From Amoebophrya sp. A120 (lineage: Eukaryota; Sar; Dinophyceae; Syndiniales; Amoebophryaceae), in NCBI GenBank assembly GCA_905178155.1, contig CAJINV010000025.1:256717-320716 (forward strand): 64,000 nucleotides of DNA. Reading direction: 5' to 3'. Made by a program: the position numbers and the translations under genes. Position 1 is the first letter of the stretch; the number at the start of each line of letters is the position of its first letter. Of the stretch, positions 30,016 through 39,951 are shown one piece after another. The notes under the pieces were generated by a model that did no database searches, was not told the DNA's origin, and saw nothing but the letters and a program-made list of their open reading frames with translations.

Positions 30016-33000
30016 ATGGTAGCATCTACCGACGAGCGTTCTTGTTATCAAATGCAAAAATGTCGGGGTCTGGATCTGGAAGGATGCAAGTTTGTCATGC
30101 TTGTCTGGCATGACTCGAAAATCTGTGTTGCATAGGCGCGAAAAATAAGCCCTCTTACCTGTCATACAAAAACGCAGTTTGCCATGCGGAATATGTACGA
30201 CATGATTGCAGCCAAAAAATTTGTCACGCATAGCTGCGTATTGCAGTGCGTCGATCATTCACTTTTAGCATTAACCCAGACCACATATTTGCAATCCATA
30301 CTTGCCCCGCACAACAAGCGGAACAAACCAAGCCCGGAAGTGCGGCGGACCCGAAAAGTCTGCCCAAGAACGAGGACCTGGAGCAAACTACCGATCTGTT
30401 GCAAGACAGTCCCCCGGGCTCCTGCGAGATCTCCGCCTCGCCGCGCCACGTCGAGGGGGAAATGCAGGCCAGCCCTGAGTCGACGTATTCATCTGCGGGG
30501 CACGAGGAGAAAGAAGAGATTGAAGGTGGCACCACCAGCCCGGCGGCCAAGAAGCGCAAGATGCAGGCCGCTACAGCGGAGGAGGAGTGTAGTACAACTA
30601 CGAAGAGTCCGAAGGAACTATCAAATGCAAAAATGTCTGGGTCTGGAAATAACTTGTGTTGCTGATACTTGCATTGCAAACTTGCTGCTTGTACGGCATA
30701 GCAGCATGAGAAAGTTCCCTCGGCATTCCTTGGGGATTTCATTCGTATTTAGCATGACAAACTACCATATCCAGCAAGACAAAAAAACTGGCCAATGGTA
30801 TTCATGCATTACAGATCTTGTTGTCCTTGAAGTCCTGCATCACAAATCCAGGCCCAGACATATTTGCATTTGATAGGAACTGATGGGGACGTATTTTCAG
30901 ACGAAGCTGAAAGGGCCGGTATGAATTGCAAAAGTATCGTACAACTCGTAGTTATAATTGCAGTCATGCATTGCAAACTCTTTTCTCAAAGGTAAATGTG
31001 CATTAGAAATTTTATTTCGTATGCTGAGGAAATTTGTAATGCCTTTATACGAGTACGATAGGATCGATACTTTTGCAATCCATAACCGGATAACTTCTAC
31101 CATCTGGGTTTGGATCAAGCAGATTCAAGGCTCAAGGGGCTGTTTGGCAACGTTCGCATGATCCTGATGATGGGGTCGGCTGACCGGGCGAAGAAGCTGG
31201 CGGAAAAGATCGACGTGAACTTCCCGATTCCGGAAGACCAGTTGGATTCTACCGTCCACGGCATCACCACTTCGAAGAAAGACGCTGAAACGAAGGAACG
31301 CTCCGTGGAAGACCTGTCGCGGGCGAAGGATATCAAAAGGAAAAATCCTCCCTCCCCATATTAAAGCCATGTCCTTCCGAAAATTTGTGATGCAGATTTG
31401 TGACCACAAATCCTGTCTGTCTTGCCAGAAGACAAATCTAAAGAGTCCGCCGCGATATGCAGGCGGTTTGTAATGCTGCAAGGCCTACAGGGCAGACGTC
31501 TGCCATGCTGGGTTCCTACACCAAAAGGCACCCCCTCACGCTTGCGATCTGCGTGCAGTGCTTTCCTGCAAGACAGGCGTGATTTGTGTACACAAATCCC
31601 GCATCACAGATTTCTGTTTTGATATGGGGAGGGGGGATTTTTCATTTTGATAAAGGACCGCGGGAGTTTGTTTGTCACGGGCTACTGCCCTATCAAGTGC
31701 AAAAGTGTCTGGGTCTGGAAGATTGCCAGGTTTGTTATGCATATTTTGCATACTTCATGGTCATGGTGCCTGTAATGCATGACCTAGCATCTTCACAGAT
31801 TTTTAACTCGCCTTCTGATGGTGCGTATTCCGCATTAGAAACGCCCACTCCGCGTAGCACAAACTGCACTCCTCTGGCGAGATCAAGCCTGAGGCTTTGT
31901 TCGTAAAGGGGGTGACTGTGGTTGAGGGGTAAAAAAGGTCATGCAATACAGATTTTTTTTTACCTTCCAAAGACAGCATCACAAGTTGCAACCTTCCAGA
32001 CCTCCAGACACTTTTGCATTTGATATGCCCCACCGAGCAGAAGAAGAATTGCGTTTTGATCTTCTCTCACGGGATGGGGAATGCGAGCACCAGCATTTTT
32101 ATCCCACGAAAAATTGTTTCACTGTGATGATTTTGCAAGATTTGGATCACAAGTTTTTTACACATGACAAAGAAAACTTGGCATGCGTGCGTCCTAAGGG
32201 AAAACACAGCTAAAAATCCAATGTCTTGCGTGTGTAGCAAGACAAACACATTTGTGTTCCGCTCTATGCATCACAAGTTTACAGTGAAACAGTTTTTTCT
32301 TGCGATAATTTTTTTGAACGAAATTACCAAGCTTCTGTTCTGGAGCGGCTGCGAGATGAAGAAGCTGGAAGCGCTGCGGATCGGCATATGACGGTGCACA
32401 ACTCTTCCTCCCCTGCAGTTGCCCTGCAGTTGTCATGCAAAACCCCAAATCCAGTCGCTTTCCTCCTGTGGCACTGTTTGCGTGACAAATTTCGAAAGGA
32501 GCCCAAACAGCACTACAGTAAGTACGTAAATTTGTAATGCACAATGTCCACGGTGGTCGCATCGCTGGCGTTTGTATAATTGTTGTTCATGCAATACAAA
32601 TGAGGGGGAGGGGGGTTGTGCACTGTCATGCGGCACTTGCGGTGGACTGAATGTGCCCGAGGGCACGGTGTGCATCACGGAGCGTATCACGAGAAAAAAG
32701 CGTTACAGTTACACATTGTGTTGCAAGCCCAGCATGACAGACAACCTCTGTTATGCCAGAAATGTATGCTCCTTCATCCGAGCTTCATTTCATGCGTGTT
32801 TTCCCTTATGCCCTGTGCATTGCAAGTTTTCCCTCTCATGCAAGGAAGATTTGTGTTGCTGAATTGACAACAGATGTGTAGTCACTGTAACACTTTTTTC
32901 ATCGGATAGAGCGAGCGATGGACGGACAAGAGGAATGGGGTTACGAGTTCACTTATGCACTACAAACATACGTTTGGAAGATTCAAACCTGTGATGCAGA

Positions 33001-34836
33001 TTCTGGAACAGACAAAAATCTGTATTGCGGAGCCAGCAGAAGATGCGCGAATCTTGTCTCCAGCAGAAGGCATGTCGCATGCAGACCAGGCATCATGGAG
33101 AAATAACCTCCGGAGAGTTTGTCATGCTCTGCGCGTATTCAAGACCTTTTTTCAGATGCAAAAACTGCATGACAATTTGTCGCAGCCCCAGACATGTTTG
33201 AAGTGCATATCACTGCCTTCGGGCAGAAGTTCCGCGATCCGGCTGACGCGGACAACAAGATGGTGGCGGAGCTGACGAAAATCGGGAAGGACATGCCGTT
33301 ATCCACTGCAAAAGTATCGTACTAGTAGAAATCGCATGCCAAGTTCCTCAGCATGAGGAATGACATCTGTAATGCGGATTTGACTTAACCGAAATAAAAT
33401 TTGTAAATGCATAAATGCGATTAGTACCAGTGCGATACTTTTGCAGTTCATAACCCTTTCCCTGCACCGTGGGCAACACCATGACGACCGATGATTACTA
33501 CCTCGGCCAGGGTCGCTTAGACGGTGCTTTGCTGCCCCCCGGTCATTTCAACCTCTCGTCTGGAGGCGGACGCGGAGGTACCAGCCCAGGCGATTATCAA
33601 ATGCAAAAGCATCGTACTAGTAGTAACCGCATTTACAAATTTGCTAAGCATGACAGAAGGAATTTCTCATGCTGATTTACCTTGAGAAAGAGATTTGTCA
33701 TGCATAAGTGCGATTACTACGAGTGCGATACTTTTGCACAGGATAGCGATGGTGCAGCAGCGATGAATACTAGCGAGATGAACCTCATCGACGAAAAACA
33801 GCAGAAGGAGTGGTTCGTGAAGCTGCACGAAAAACACGGAATCGTGAATATGGAGATGGAAGCCACGGGCATCTTAGCGTTTTTCCAGCGCTTGAAGATT
33901 CCCGCCGCGGTCATCGCAGTTGCGTTGCTGAATCGGTACAACGGTGACCATATCAAATGCAAAAATGTCTGGGTCTGGAAGATTCTGAGGCTTGTCATGC
34001 ATGTTTCACATGACCCAGGATGTCTGTAATGCACGACCTAGCATCACAGATTTTTAGAGGGCTTACTGCTGCCTACTCCGCATGACAAACACCCTCCCCG
34101 CGTAGCAAAAACTACACTGCTCTTGCTAGCCATGCAATACAGACGTTTTTAGAGTCCAAAGTTCGCATCACAAGTTCCAGACCCAGACATTTTTGCATTT
34201 GATAGACCAGCACAAGGTTTCCCGGGAGCAGATCAAGGCGTACTCGGAGCGGCACTTGGTATCCAAGAAAAAAACGTTGTTAGTATAACTTTGTGATGCG
34301 CAACATGCAAAATGATTGCGTCTGTCATGCTTGGCATGCGTCGTAGGCTCCATTAAAGGGCGTTATCACGTACTATCTGCGCATGACAGGTTTTTGCTGT
34401 CATGCGAGAGATATTTGTGATGCTAATCCTCCAAGAAAGTTACAGCTACAATGTTTTTTTCTTGGATACTTGGCCCTGGCCATGCAGTACCTGCACCAGC
34501 GCACCTATGGATGTGTCAGAGTTGAAATCGACAAAGTGGAAATAATTTGCCATGCATAAAATGCGACACAAAGAATGACTCTATTGCTGAAGGCGCAAGG
34601 GAGGCAGATTCTAGTGCTGGTAAGGGTCAAGAATTGGGCTGCTGACTAGCATGACAGAGAGCAGCCATCTTGCACTAAACAGCATGACAGACTTGCTTCA
34701 GAGGCTAGGAAAATTTGTCATGCGCCGATTGGAAACTGTGGGTCCAACTGGTATAGATTTTATGCATCACAAATTATTTCAACTTTGTTAATTTCAATCC
34801 TGACAGTTCCATAGCACCTTTGCGGTGTTGAAATGA
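30016..34836 (+). CDS. Uridine phosphorylase, copy A
   Basis: Nucleoside phosphorylase splitting uridine with phosphate to uracil and ribose-1-phosphate (pyrimidine salvage). UPP1/2-type marks: FGNVRMILMMGSADRA, VLIFSHGMGNAS, LRIGTCGGLNVPEGTVCITE (phosphate site), VGNTMTTDDYYLGQGRLDGAL and the nucleoside-binding VNMEMEATGILAF. A hydrophilic N-terminal extension with a basic patch (AAKKRKM) is unlike human UPP1. Exons: 30016-30045, 30306-30618, 30881-30919, 31090-31330, 31658-31690, 32031-32099, 32313-32386, 32637-32684, 32914-32953, 33215-33299, 33458-33594, 33751-33950, 34210-34259, 34474-34505, 34819-34836; all fourteen introns are introners. The start is the ATG after GAAGAAGAAG, kept in both copies. 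The protein ends RTFAVLK. Confidence 0.9.
30046..30300. mobile_element. Introner, family C
   Basis: UPP-A intron 1. Flanks CTTGT/CTTGC, right after the tenth codon. UPP-B has a homologous copy. Confidence 0.87.
30619..30875. mobile_element. Introner, family C
   Basis: UPP-A, TSD GGAAC; joins KSPKE to LMGTYFQ. Confidence 0.9.
30920..31084. mobile_element. Introner, family A
   Basis: UPP-A. Flanks GCCGG/ACCGG. Small insertions in both TIRs relative to the UPP-B copy. Confidence 0.88.
31331..31652. mobile_element. Introner, family B
   Basis: UPP-A, TSD AAGGA; joins DLSRAKD to RGSLFVTGY. Confidence 0.9.
31691..32025. mobile_element. Introner, family C
   Basis: UPP-A, TSD TGCCC. The exon between it and the preceding introner is only 33 bp. 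Confidence 0.9.
32100..32307. mobile_element. Introner, family F
   Basis: UPP-A, TSD ATTTT; joins NASTSIF to FLNEITKLL. Confidence 0.88.
32387..32631. mobile_element. Introner, family D
   Basis: UPP-A, TSD CGGCA; the final ATA is mutated to ATG. It interrupts the phosphate-site motif (LRIG-TCGG). Confidence 0.88.
32685..32908. mobile_element. Introner, family E
   Basis: UPP-A, TSD GAGCG; joins VCITER to AMDGQEEWG. Confidence 0.88.
32954..33209. mobile_element. Introner, family C (diverged ends)
   Basis: UPP-A, TSD TCACT. The 5' core is CGTTTGGAAGATTC rather than the family consensus. Confidence 0.8.
33300..33452. mobile_element. Introner, family A
   Basis: UPP-A. Flanks GCCGT/ACCCT, three of five matching; TIRs intact. 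Confidence 0.85.
33595..33745. mobile_element. Introner, family A
   Basis: UPP-A, TSD GCGAT. The outer 5' end (TATCAAATGCAAAAG) resembles family C, whereas the core is family A: a possible chimera. Confidence 0.87.
33951..34204. mobile_element. Introner, family C
   Basis: UPP-A, TSD GACCA; joins NRYNGDQ to HKVSREQIK. Confidence 0.9.
34260..34468. mobile_element. Introner, family E
   Basis: UPP-A, TSD CTTGG. UPP-B has a family E element at the same site, but the bodies differ strongly. Confidence 0.87.
34506..34813. mobile_element. Introner, family I
   Basis: Last intron of UPP-A only. TSD GCACC. The ends are complementary over about 40 bp (TGAAATAATTTG). Confidence 0.87.
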
Positions 34837-36059
34837 TTGAAGCTGCAATTTGAAGATAATAGATACTTCCACCAAGCGTGATATTTTTTTTTCTTTGTGA
34901 GCCAAGGGGAATTCGAATTTTTCATTCCATACGCAAACTTCAATACATTGGTTATACGAACTGAATCTTATCAAACACTACAAGAAGTAGTAGAAAAGGT
35001 GGGAGGAGCTGCACGGTGAGAACGGAAACTAGTATTTCCTTACGACCCACCGACCAGAGAGTTGTGGATGAATCTAGGCGCAATGAAAGACTTCTGTTGC
35101 GGCTGATGAAATGCAAGAACAAGTCCGATGTTGCTGAAAGACAACGCGATCTTTTTTATCTTCTATTTTTCTGTTTGTGGAGGACGATCATATTTGATTC
35201 ACTTATTTCTTTTCATTTGATTCTGTTTACAACAACCGAGGATGTTGACGCTCCAAATCCGAACACGCCCTAGATAAAGAAAAGACGAAGGAAGCACGTG
35301 GTGACGATAGATAAAGCGACATTTTGAATGATGCAAAGCTCGACTTTGTCGTGCACAAAGCAACTGTCTTTTTTGAAGATGTAATGGAAAGAACTTGCAT
35401 CGCAGGAAGATGTAATGCAAACAACTTTTATCATTTGCGAAAAAATGGAGAAAAGCGAAGATGATCATCGCTCGTAAATAGATATGAAGACCTACTACAG
35501 GCCTTTATCCAGTGCAAATTTATTTGTCGTGCAGAGTCTTCCAAGTAGGCGCGCGCGCATGTTCATCTCCGGAAATCCGGACCCCACGCAGAATGGTCTG
35601 CAAAAGCGAAGAGCGCCTGATCTTGATATCGAATGCAAATATGTCCGGGTCCGTATGGAAGAGTTGTGTGGCTCTCCTGTTTTTGCATCACGCAGAGGGT
35701 GTGGTATGCAAGACCTAGCATCTTCACATAAATCCAGAATAAAGTAAAATAGAAAGAAGATCGACTTTGAGCGCAAAATCGAAATCTAAATTAAACCGAA
35801 GGCAATATTAAGAAATTGACGCAGGACTCACTTCATTTTCAAAACAAACTACAAGTAGTGCTAGTTCAACTGAAGCCCACTTCTATCAATTGAGGTTCGA
35901 GCTGCGCCCTTTTATAATTTTCTACCTCGCAAGAAATAACAACGATGCGCATGCGTGTGATCTTCGACCACCTAAATCAATTTTATTGCGTTTTATTTTT
36001 CTCCGTCTCCCTTGCACACCAGTTGTATTAAACTACAAGGTAGCACAAGTAGAAAATAA
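34837..36059. other. Intergenic, UPP-A to BspA-1
   Basis: Recurs as 44664-46286 and, in part, 52000-52946. The 85-codon frame at 35016-35273 has a counterpart at 44777 but no recognisable domain. A half introner (TATCGAATGCAAATATGTCC) begins near 35629 and lacks its 3' end. Confidence 0.65.
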
Positions 36060-37921
36060 ATGATGGTGGGACCACTACTTGCGACGCGAGGAGATGAAAA
36101 GTCTGCTGCGCCCCCTCTCGGTACTAGCAGTTCTGCTAGCGGTTTCCATGTTCACGCGGTGAAGAAGATCATTTTTTGCCCGCTTCTTCTCGGGTGCGCG
36201 CTCTTCTACTTCGTCAACGGGGCCGATCGTCCTCGGCGCCGTGCGTCCTCGGCGCGCGCCGTTCGTCCTCGACTCCGCGCAGCGCAGTCGACACTGGCGC
36301 GAAGATCGTCGTCGGCACCGGCCTATGAAATGCCAATATGTCTGGGTCTGGAAGGGTTGGAATTTCAGATGCTTTCTCTCATCTTCTCTCAACGGCCACA
36401 CAAAGATCTGCTATATCTATAAATAGAATATGCATGAACAGGAAATGCAAAACCTGTCCACTTTTGGCCACCGGGACAGAGGATTTCTCATGCAGAATAG
36501 GCATTGCAAAGCCGTCGCAGAAGAAGAAGAACCTATGTTCTAGTGCCGGGCTCGAGAATGATCCAGAGGACCTTCTGGGCGGCCATACAAAACCTGCGTG
36601 ACTACATTTTCCAGACCCAGACATATTTGCATTTGATAAGGCCACTAGAAGTACTAGCTCTGCTGGTGCGGTCGTCCCGACGGCGGGCGGCAGGCGTGCT
36701 TCCAAAAGGTGGAGCATGGGAGAAGATACTAGTAGCCGCGTGACACCTTTTTTACCGCCCCGCGACCTCGCGCAGTGGTCAGTGGCTGCAGGGATGATGC
36801 ACCAAGTCGCGAGGCCGCGGCTTGCCTGGCTGCAGAGCCTTCAGCAAAACGCGGACCCAGAATGGACCAAGGACGAGAAGCGCCGCGGGGAGCCCTTTCC
36901 CTCGAGCCTGGAATTTCTGAAGACCGCGATCAAGCTCTGGACCAATGCGGAATACGACACTTCGCACGAGCAGCGCAATTCGATTGTGGCGACATATGGT
37001 GAGCCCGACACGTGGAACGTCTCAGACGCGTTGCGCGCACGGAGAGGCGGGCGGCTCCGATTTCGTTTTGATTTTTGCAGCAATACCCCTCCAGCAGGGC
37101 AAGACTTACCTATGTCGTGGGGACTCTGCTTTCATTCCTCGTTCAGCGTCACAAACTGGCGAGTGACCGGCGTGGAAAGCTTGGAACGCATGTTCGAGGA
37201 CATGCGTGGCCTTTCCTTTCCGCTCTTCTGGGATGTATCTCAGGTTACAAACATGGACGGGATGTTTCAAGGCAGCGACTTCAACCAGGATCTCAACACT
37301 TGGAAAGTCGATGCTGTTACAACCATGCGGTCTATGTTCCACGACGCCTCTAACTTCAACGGTGATCTCAGCCGCTGGGACGTGCGTTCTGTTACAGACA
37401 TGAGCCATATGTTCCGTGGCGCCCAGAATTTCAACAGGGATCTCAGCAGATGGAACGTGAGTGCTGTTACAGACATGAGATCGATGTTCGAGGACGCCTC
37501 GAACTTCAACGGTGATCTCAGCCGCTGGGACGTGCGTTCTGTTACAGACATGAGCCATATGTTCCGTGGCGCCCAGAATTTCAACAGGGATCTCAGCAGA
37601 TGGAACGTGAGTGCTGTCCAAAATATGAGAAACCTGTTTTTCGAAGCGAGCACGTTTAACCAACCCATTGACGCATGGGGAGAGAAGATTGCGCTTGGGA
37701 CGGATTTGTCGGGGATGTTCGGCGCGCATGTGAACAACCCTGGCACTGCGTTCAACCAAAGCTTGAGAAGCTTTGAGCCGTTGATCAGCGAAGCCTCCTC
37801 TCGCACCTACAAAGATATGCTTTTGGGCGCGACGAGTTTCGATTGGGGTGCAAACTTCAGCAGAAATTTTTTATCACAGCGGGAAGGACGGGAGGTGCTG
37901 AGGCTACTAGGGCGAAGATAA
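36060..37921 (+). CDS. BspA-type (DUF285) leucine-rich repeat membrane protein, copy 1
   Basis: Two exons (36060-36323, 36644-37921) joined at APA-TRSTSS. Residues about 36-54 form one hydrophobic segment (IIFCPLLLGCALFYFVNGA) after a basic stretch, suggesting a signal anchor. A conserved non-repeat domain (LAQWSV..PEWTKDEKRRGEPFP..WNVSDAL) precedes about six 25-residue repeats of the form WDVxxVTxMxxMFxxAxxFNxDLS, the BspA/DUF285 repeat known from bacterial surface proteins and several protists. Ligand unknown. The C-terminal cap reads NNPGTAFNQSLRSFEPL. The ATG is kept in all three paralogs. The repeat unit is 75 bp, so shadow frames are open on the other strand. Confidence 0.85.
36324..36638. 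mobile_element. Introner, family C
   Basis: Only intron of BspA-1. Flanks CGGCC/AGGCC; shared at the same site with BspA-3, so it predates their split. Confidence 0.88.
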
Positions 37922-39951
37922 ACTTCTATTAAAGATCCTTGCTTTTGGTTTTGTCTCCTCTCGCCTAAAGCAGCGCGAGGTCCTCTAGTTTTCTGTAGAT
38001 CGCTGTTGCTATCCTCCCTCGCCTCCTTGGCTAAACAGATACTTTTGTTTTTCCACAATATCAGGAACGATCGGCATTAAAGCAGCGCAGCCCGAGTAGC
38101 TTAGAACTTTCTACTAGACTAATCGGTCGCACTTGTAAAGTTGTAGAACTCTCAGAACTCTTCATGTATCTATATGTGCAATCTATAAACCGCTCACTTT
38201 GCCCTGCTTGCATCTACAGCCTACGAGGAAGAAGGAATTATGATGTTACAGCATTCGGATCAGCAACGGAAATGGGCCACGGTGCAGCTTCTTACACTTT
38301 TCTTTCTGGAAAATAGTCTTCACTGCTTTCGTAAAAATCCTGGGAGGTGATGCAATGAAGAAAAAAAGAAATACTGGAATGGAAAGAAGTATTTTTCCTT
38401 GTATAATAATGTATGATTGGTGTATGATTGGTGTATAATAATGTATGATGGAGATGATGTATGATTGGTGTATTGAAAAAAAAAAAACAGCCAGATGTGT
38501 AGAGCAAGATGGAAGCGAAGTCGTCGTTGGACTCATACACTTGTTCACTCCGCCGATCGAATCGGTGTCGACTTGAGTAACTACGTCCTCGGAGCATGCA
38601 TGCATAGGCATACGGCATACCCCACCACCCCCCCCGACGTTACGTTAGTACCTGGGTTAGAACGTCTCGATTTTTGTTGGGCAGACTCCTAATGCAAACG
38701 CATCGGTTGATGTCCGCCGTTTCTGGAAGTCGTCGGTCGGTGATCGGTCTATCGATCCCTGAACGCTGCCGTGTGCAGTTTGAGTTCTATCAGACAAGAA
38801 CGTCAAGGAGACGGTATTCCGCAGTTTTTGTTGAGGATCATAACGACGACGTAGACGAAGCGAGAGCTGCAGCGATAGAACTCAAGCGGTAGATGATACT
38901 CGCGAACCCACGGGCAACATACCTCGAAGGCAGGAGGACAAAGACAAAGAAGCAGTCCGAAAACAACTCTGGGGTTGCGGCGGCCATCAAGCGGTGACAT
39001 TTTGAAACGCCTCGAAGTAGATCAGCAGCGTGCGATATCTGATCCGATGAGCATTGAAGGTCCCAGCTTCGAAGTTCAGCAGCGTCCGATGGATATCTGA
39101 TCGATCTTCAGCATCGAAGGTCCCAGCTTCGAAGTTCAGCAGCGTGCGGGTCAATGTCTGATGCTGGTTTTTTGCAACAGCGGATGATTCTAGTTTTCTG
39201 TGCAGCAGCAACCGTTTCCAAGCCTGAAATAAAAGCGTCGGCAAGGCATACGTAAGTAGTCTGGTGAGGAACTACGAATCACTCTCGTTTGGTCCTTTGT
39301 AAGTCGTATTTTCACATGCACTCTCCCCCACCTTCATCCCGCTCATTGTGCTTTTTACGAAAATTTAAATTATATCCAAAATTACGACAGGACGCTTTTT
39401 TACTTTTCCATCTGCCTAGATCAATCTTGCAACTACCATGCCTGCGGAGCGCAGTACTTATTAATCTCTGTACGTAGAAGTTTCCCCGCAAGATAACCAC
39501 CTTCAGCTTTTGCGCCCAACAGACTCCGACCGTGATAGCACCGCACGGGTGAAGAAAATTATTATACCCATATTTTTTACTGTAGAACGTTTTGTTATGG
39601 ATGTGTCAGAGTTGAAATCGACAAAGTTGAAATAATTTGCCATGCATAAAATGGATGCCAGTTGGAACCCAGTTTCCAAGTGGCGCATGACAAATTTCGG
39701 TGGTCCCTAAATCCAGTTTGTCATGCTGTTTAGGCAAAGAAGAGCGATTTTCTCATGCTACTTTAGCAGCTCGATCTGTAGCCCCAAACAGGCTGACAAT
39801 CGGCCTCACTTGCCTGCTCTGCAACACACGTACCTCGGGTCATGCATTTTATGCATTACAAATTATTTCAACTTTGACGATTTCAAACCTGACACTTCCA
39901 TATTTGTTTTCTATTTCTTGTGTCTCTTCGAGCAGGGTCGTGAAGAAGAAG
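37922..39951. other. Intergenic, BspA-1 to UPP-B
   Basis: The first 620 bp match the sequence after BspA-2 (51372-51965). TATGATTGG microsatellite near 38405-38475, contracted in the second copy. The region 39000-39950 matches the UPP-A upstream sequence. No gene recognised. Confidence 0.65.
39596..39902. mobile_element. Introner, family I, upstream of UPP-B
   Basis: TSD TTTGT; TIRs match the UPP-A family I copy. It lies before the UPP-B start codon, so it sits in the 5' UTR or promoter. The paralogous place before UPP-A (about 29975) is uninterrupted. Confidence 0.85.

Noticed and set aside
35016-35273. 85-codon frame conserved at 44777-45106
   Set aside because: Conservation follows from cassette duplication; the copies differ by frame-neutral and non-neutral indels and there is no domain.
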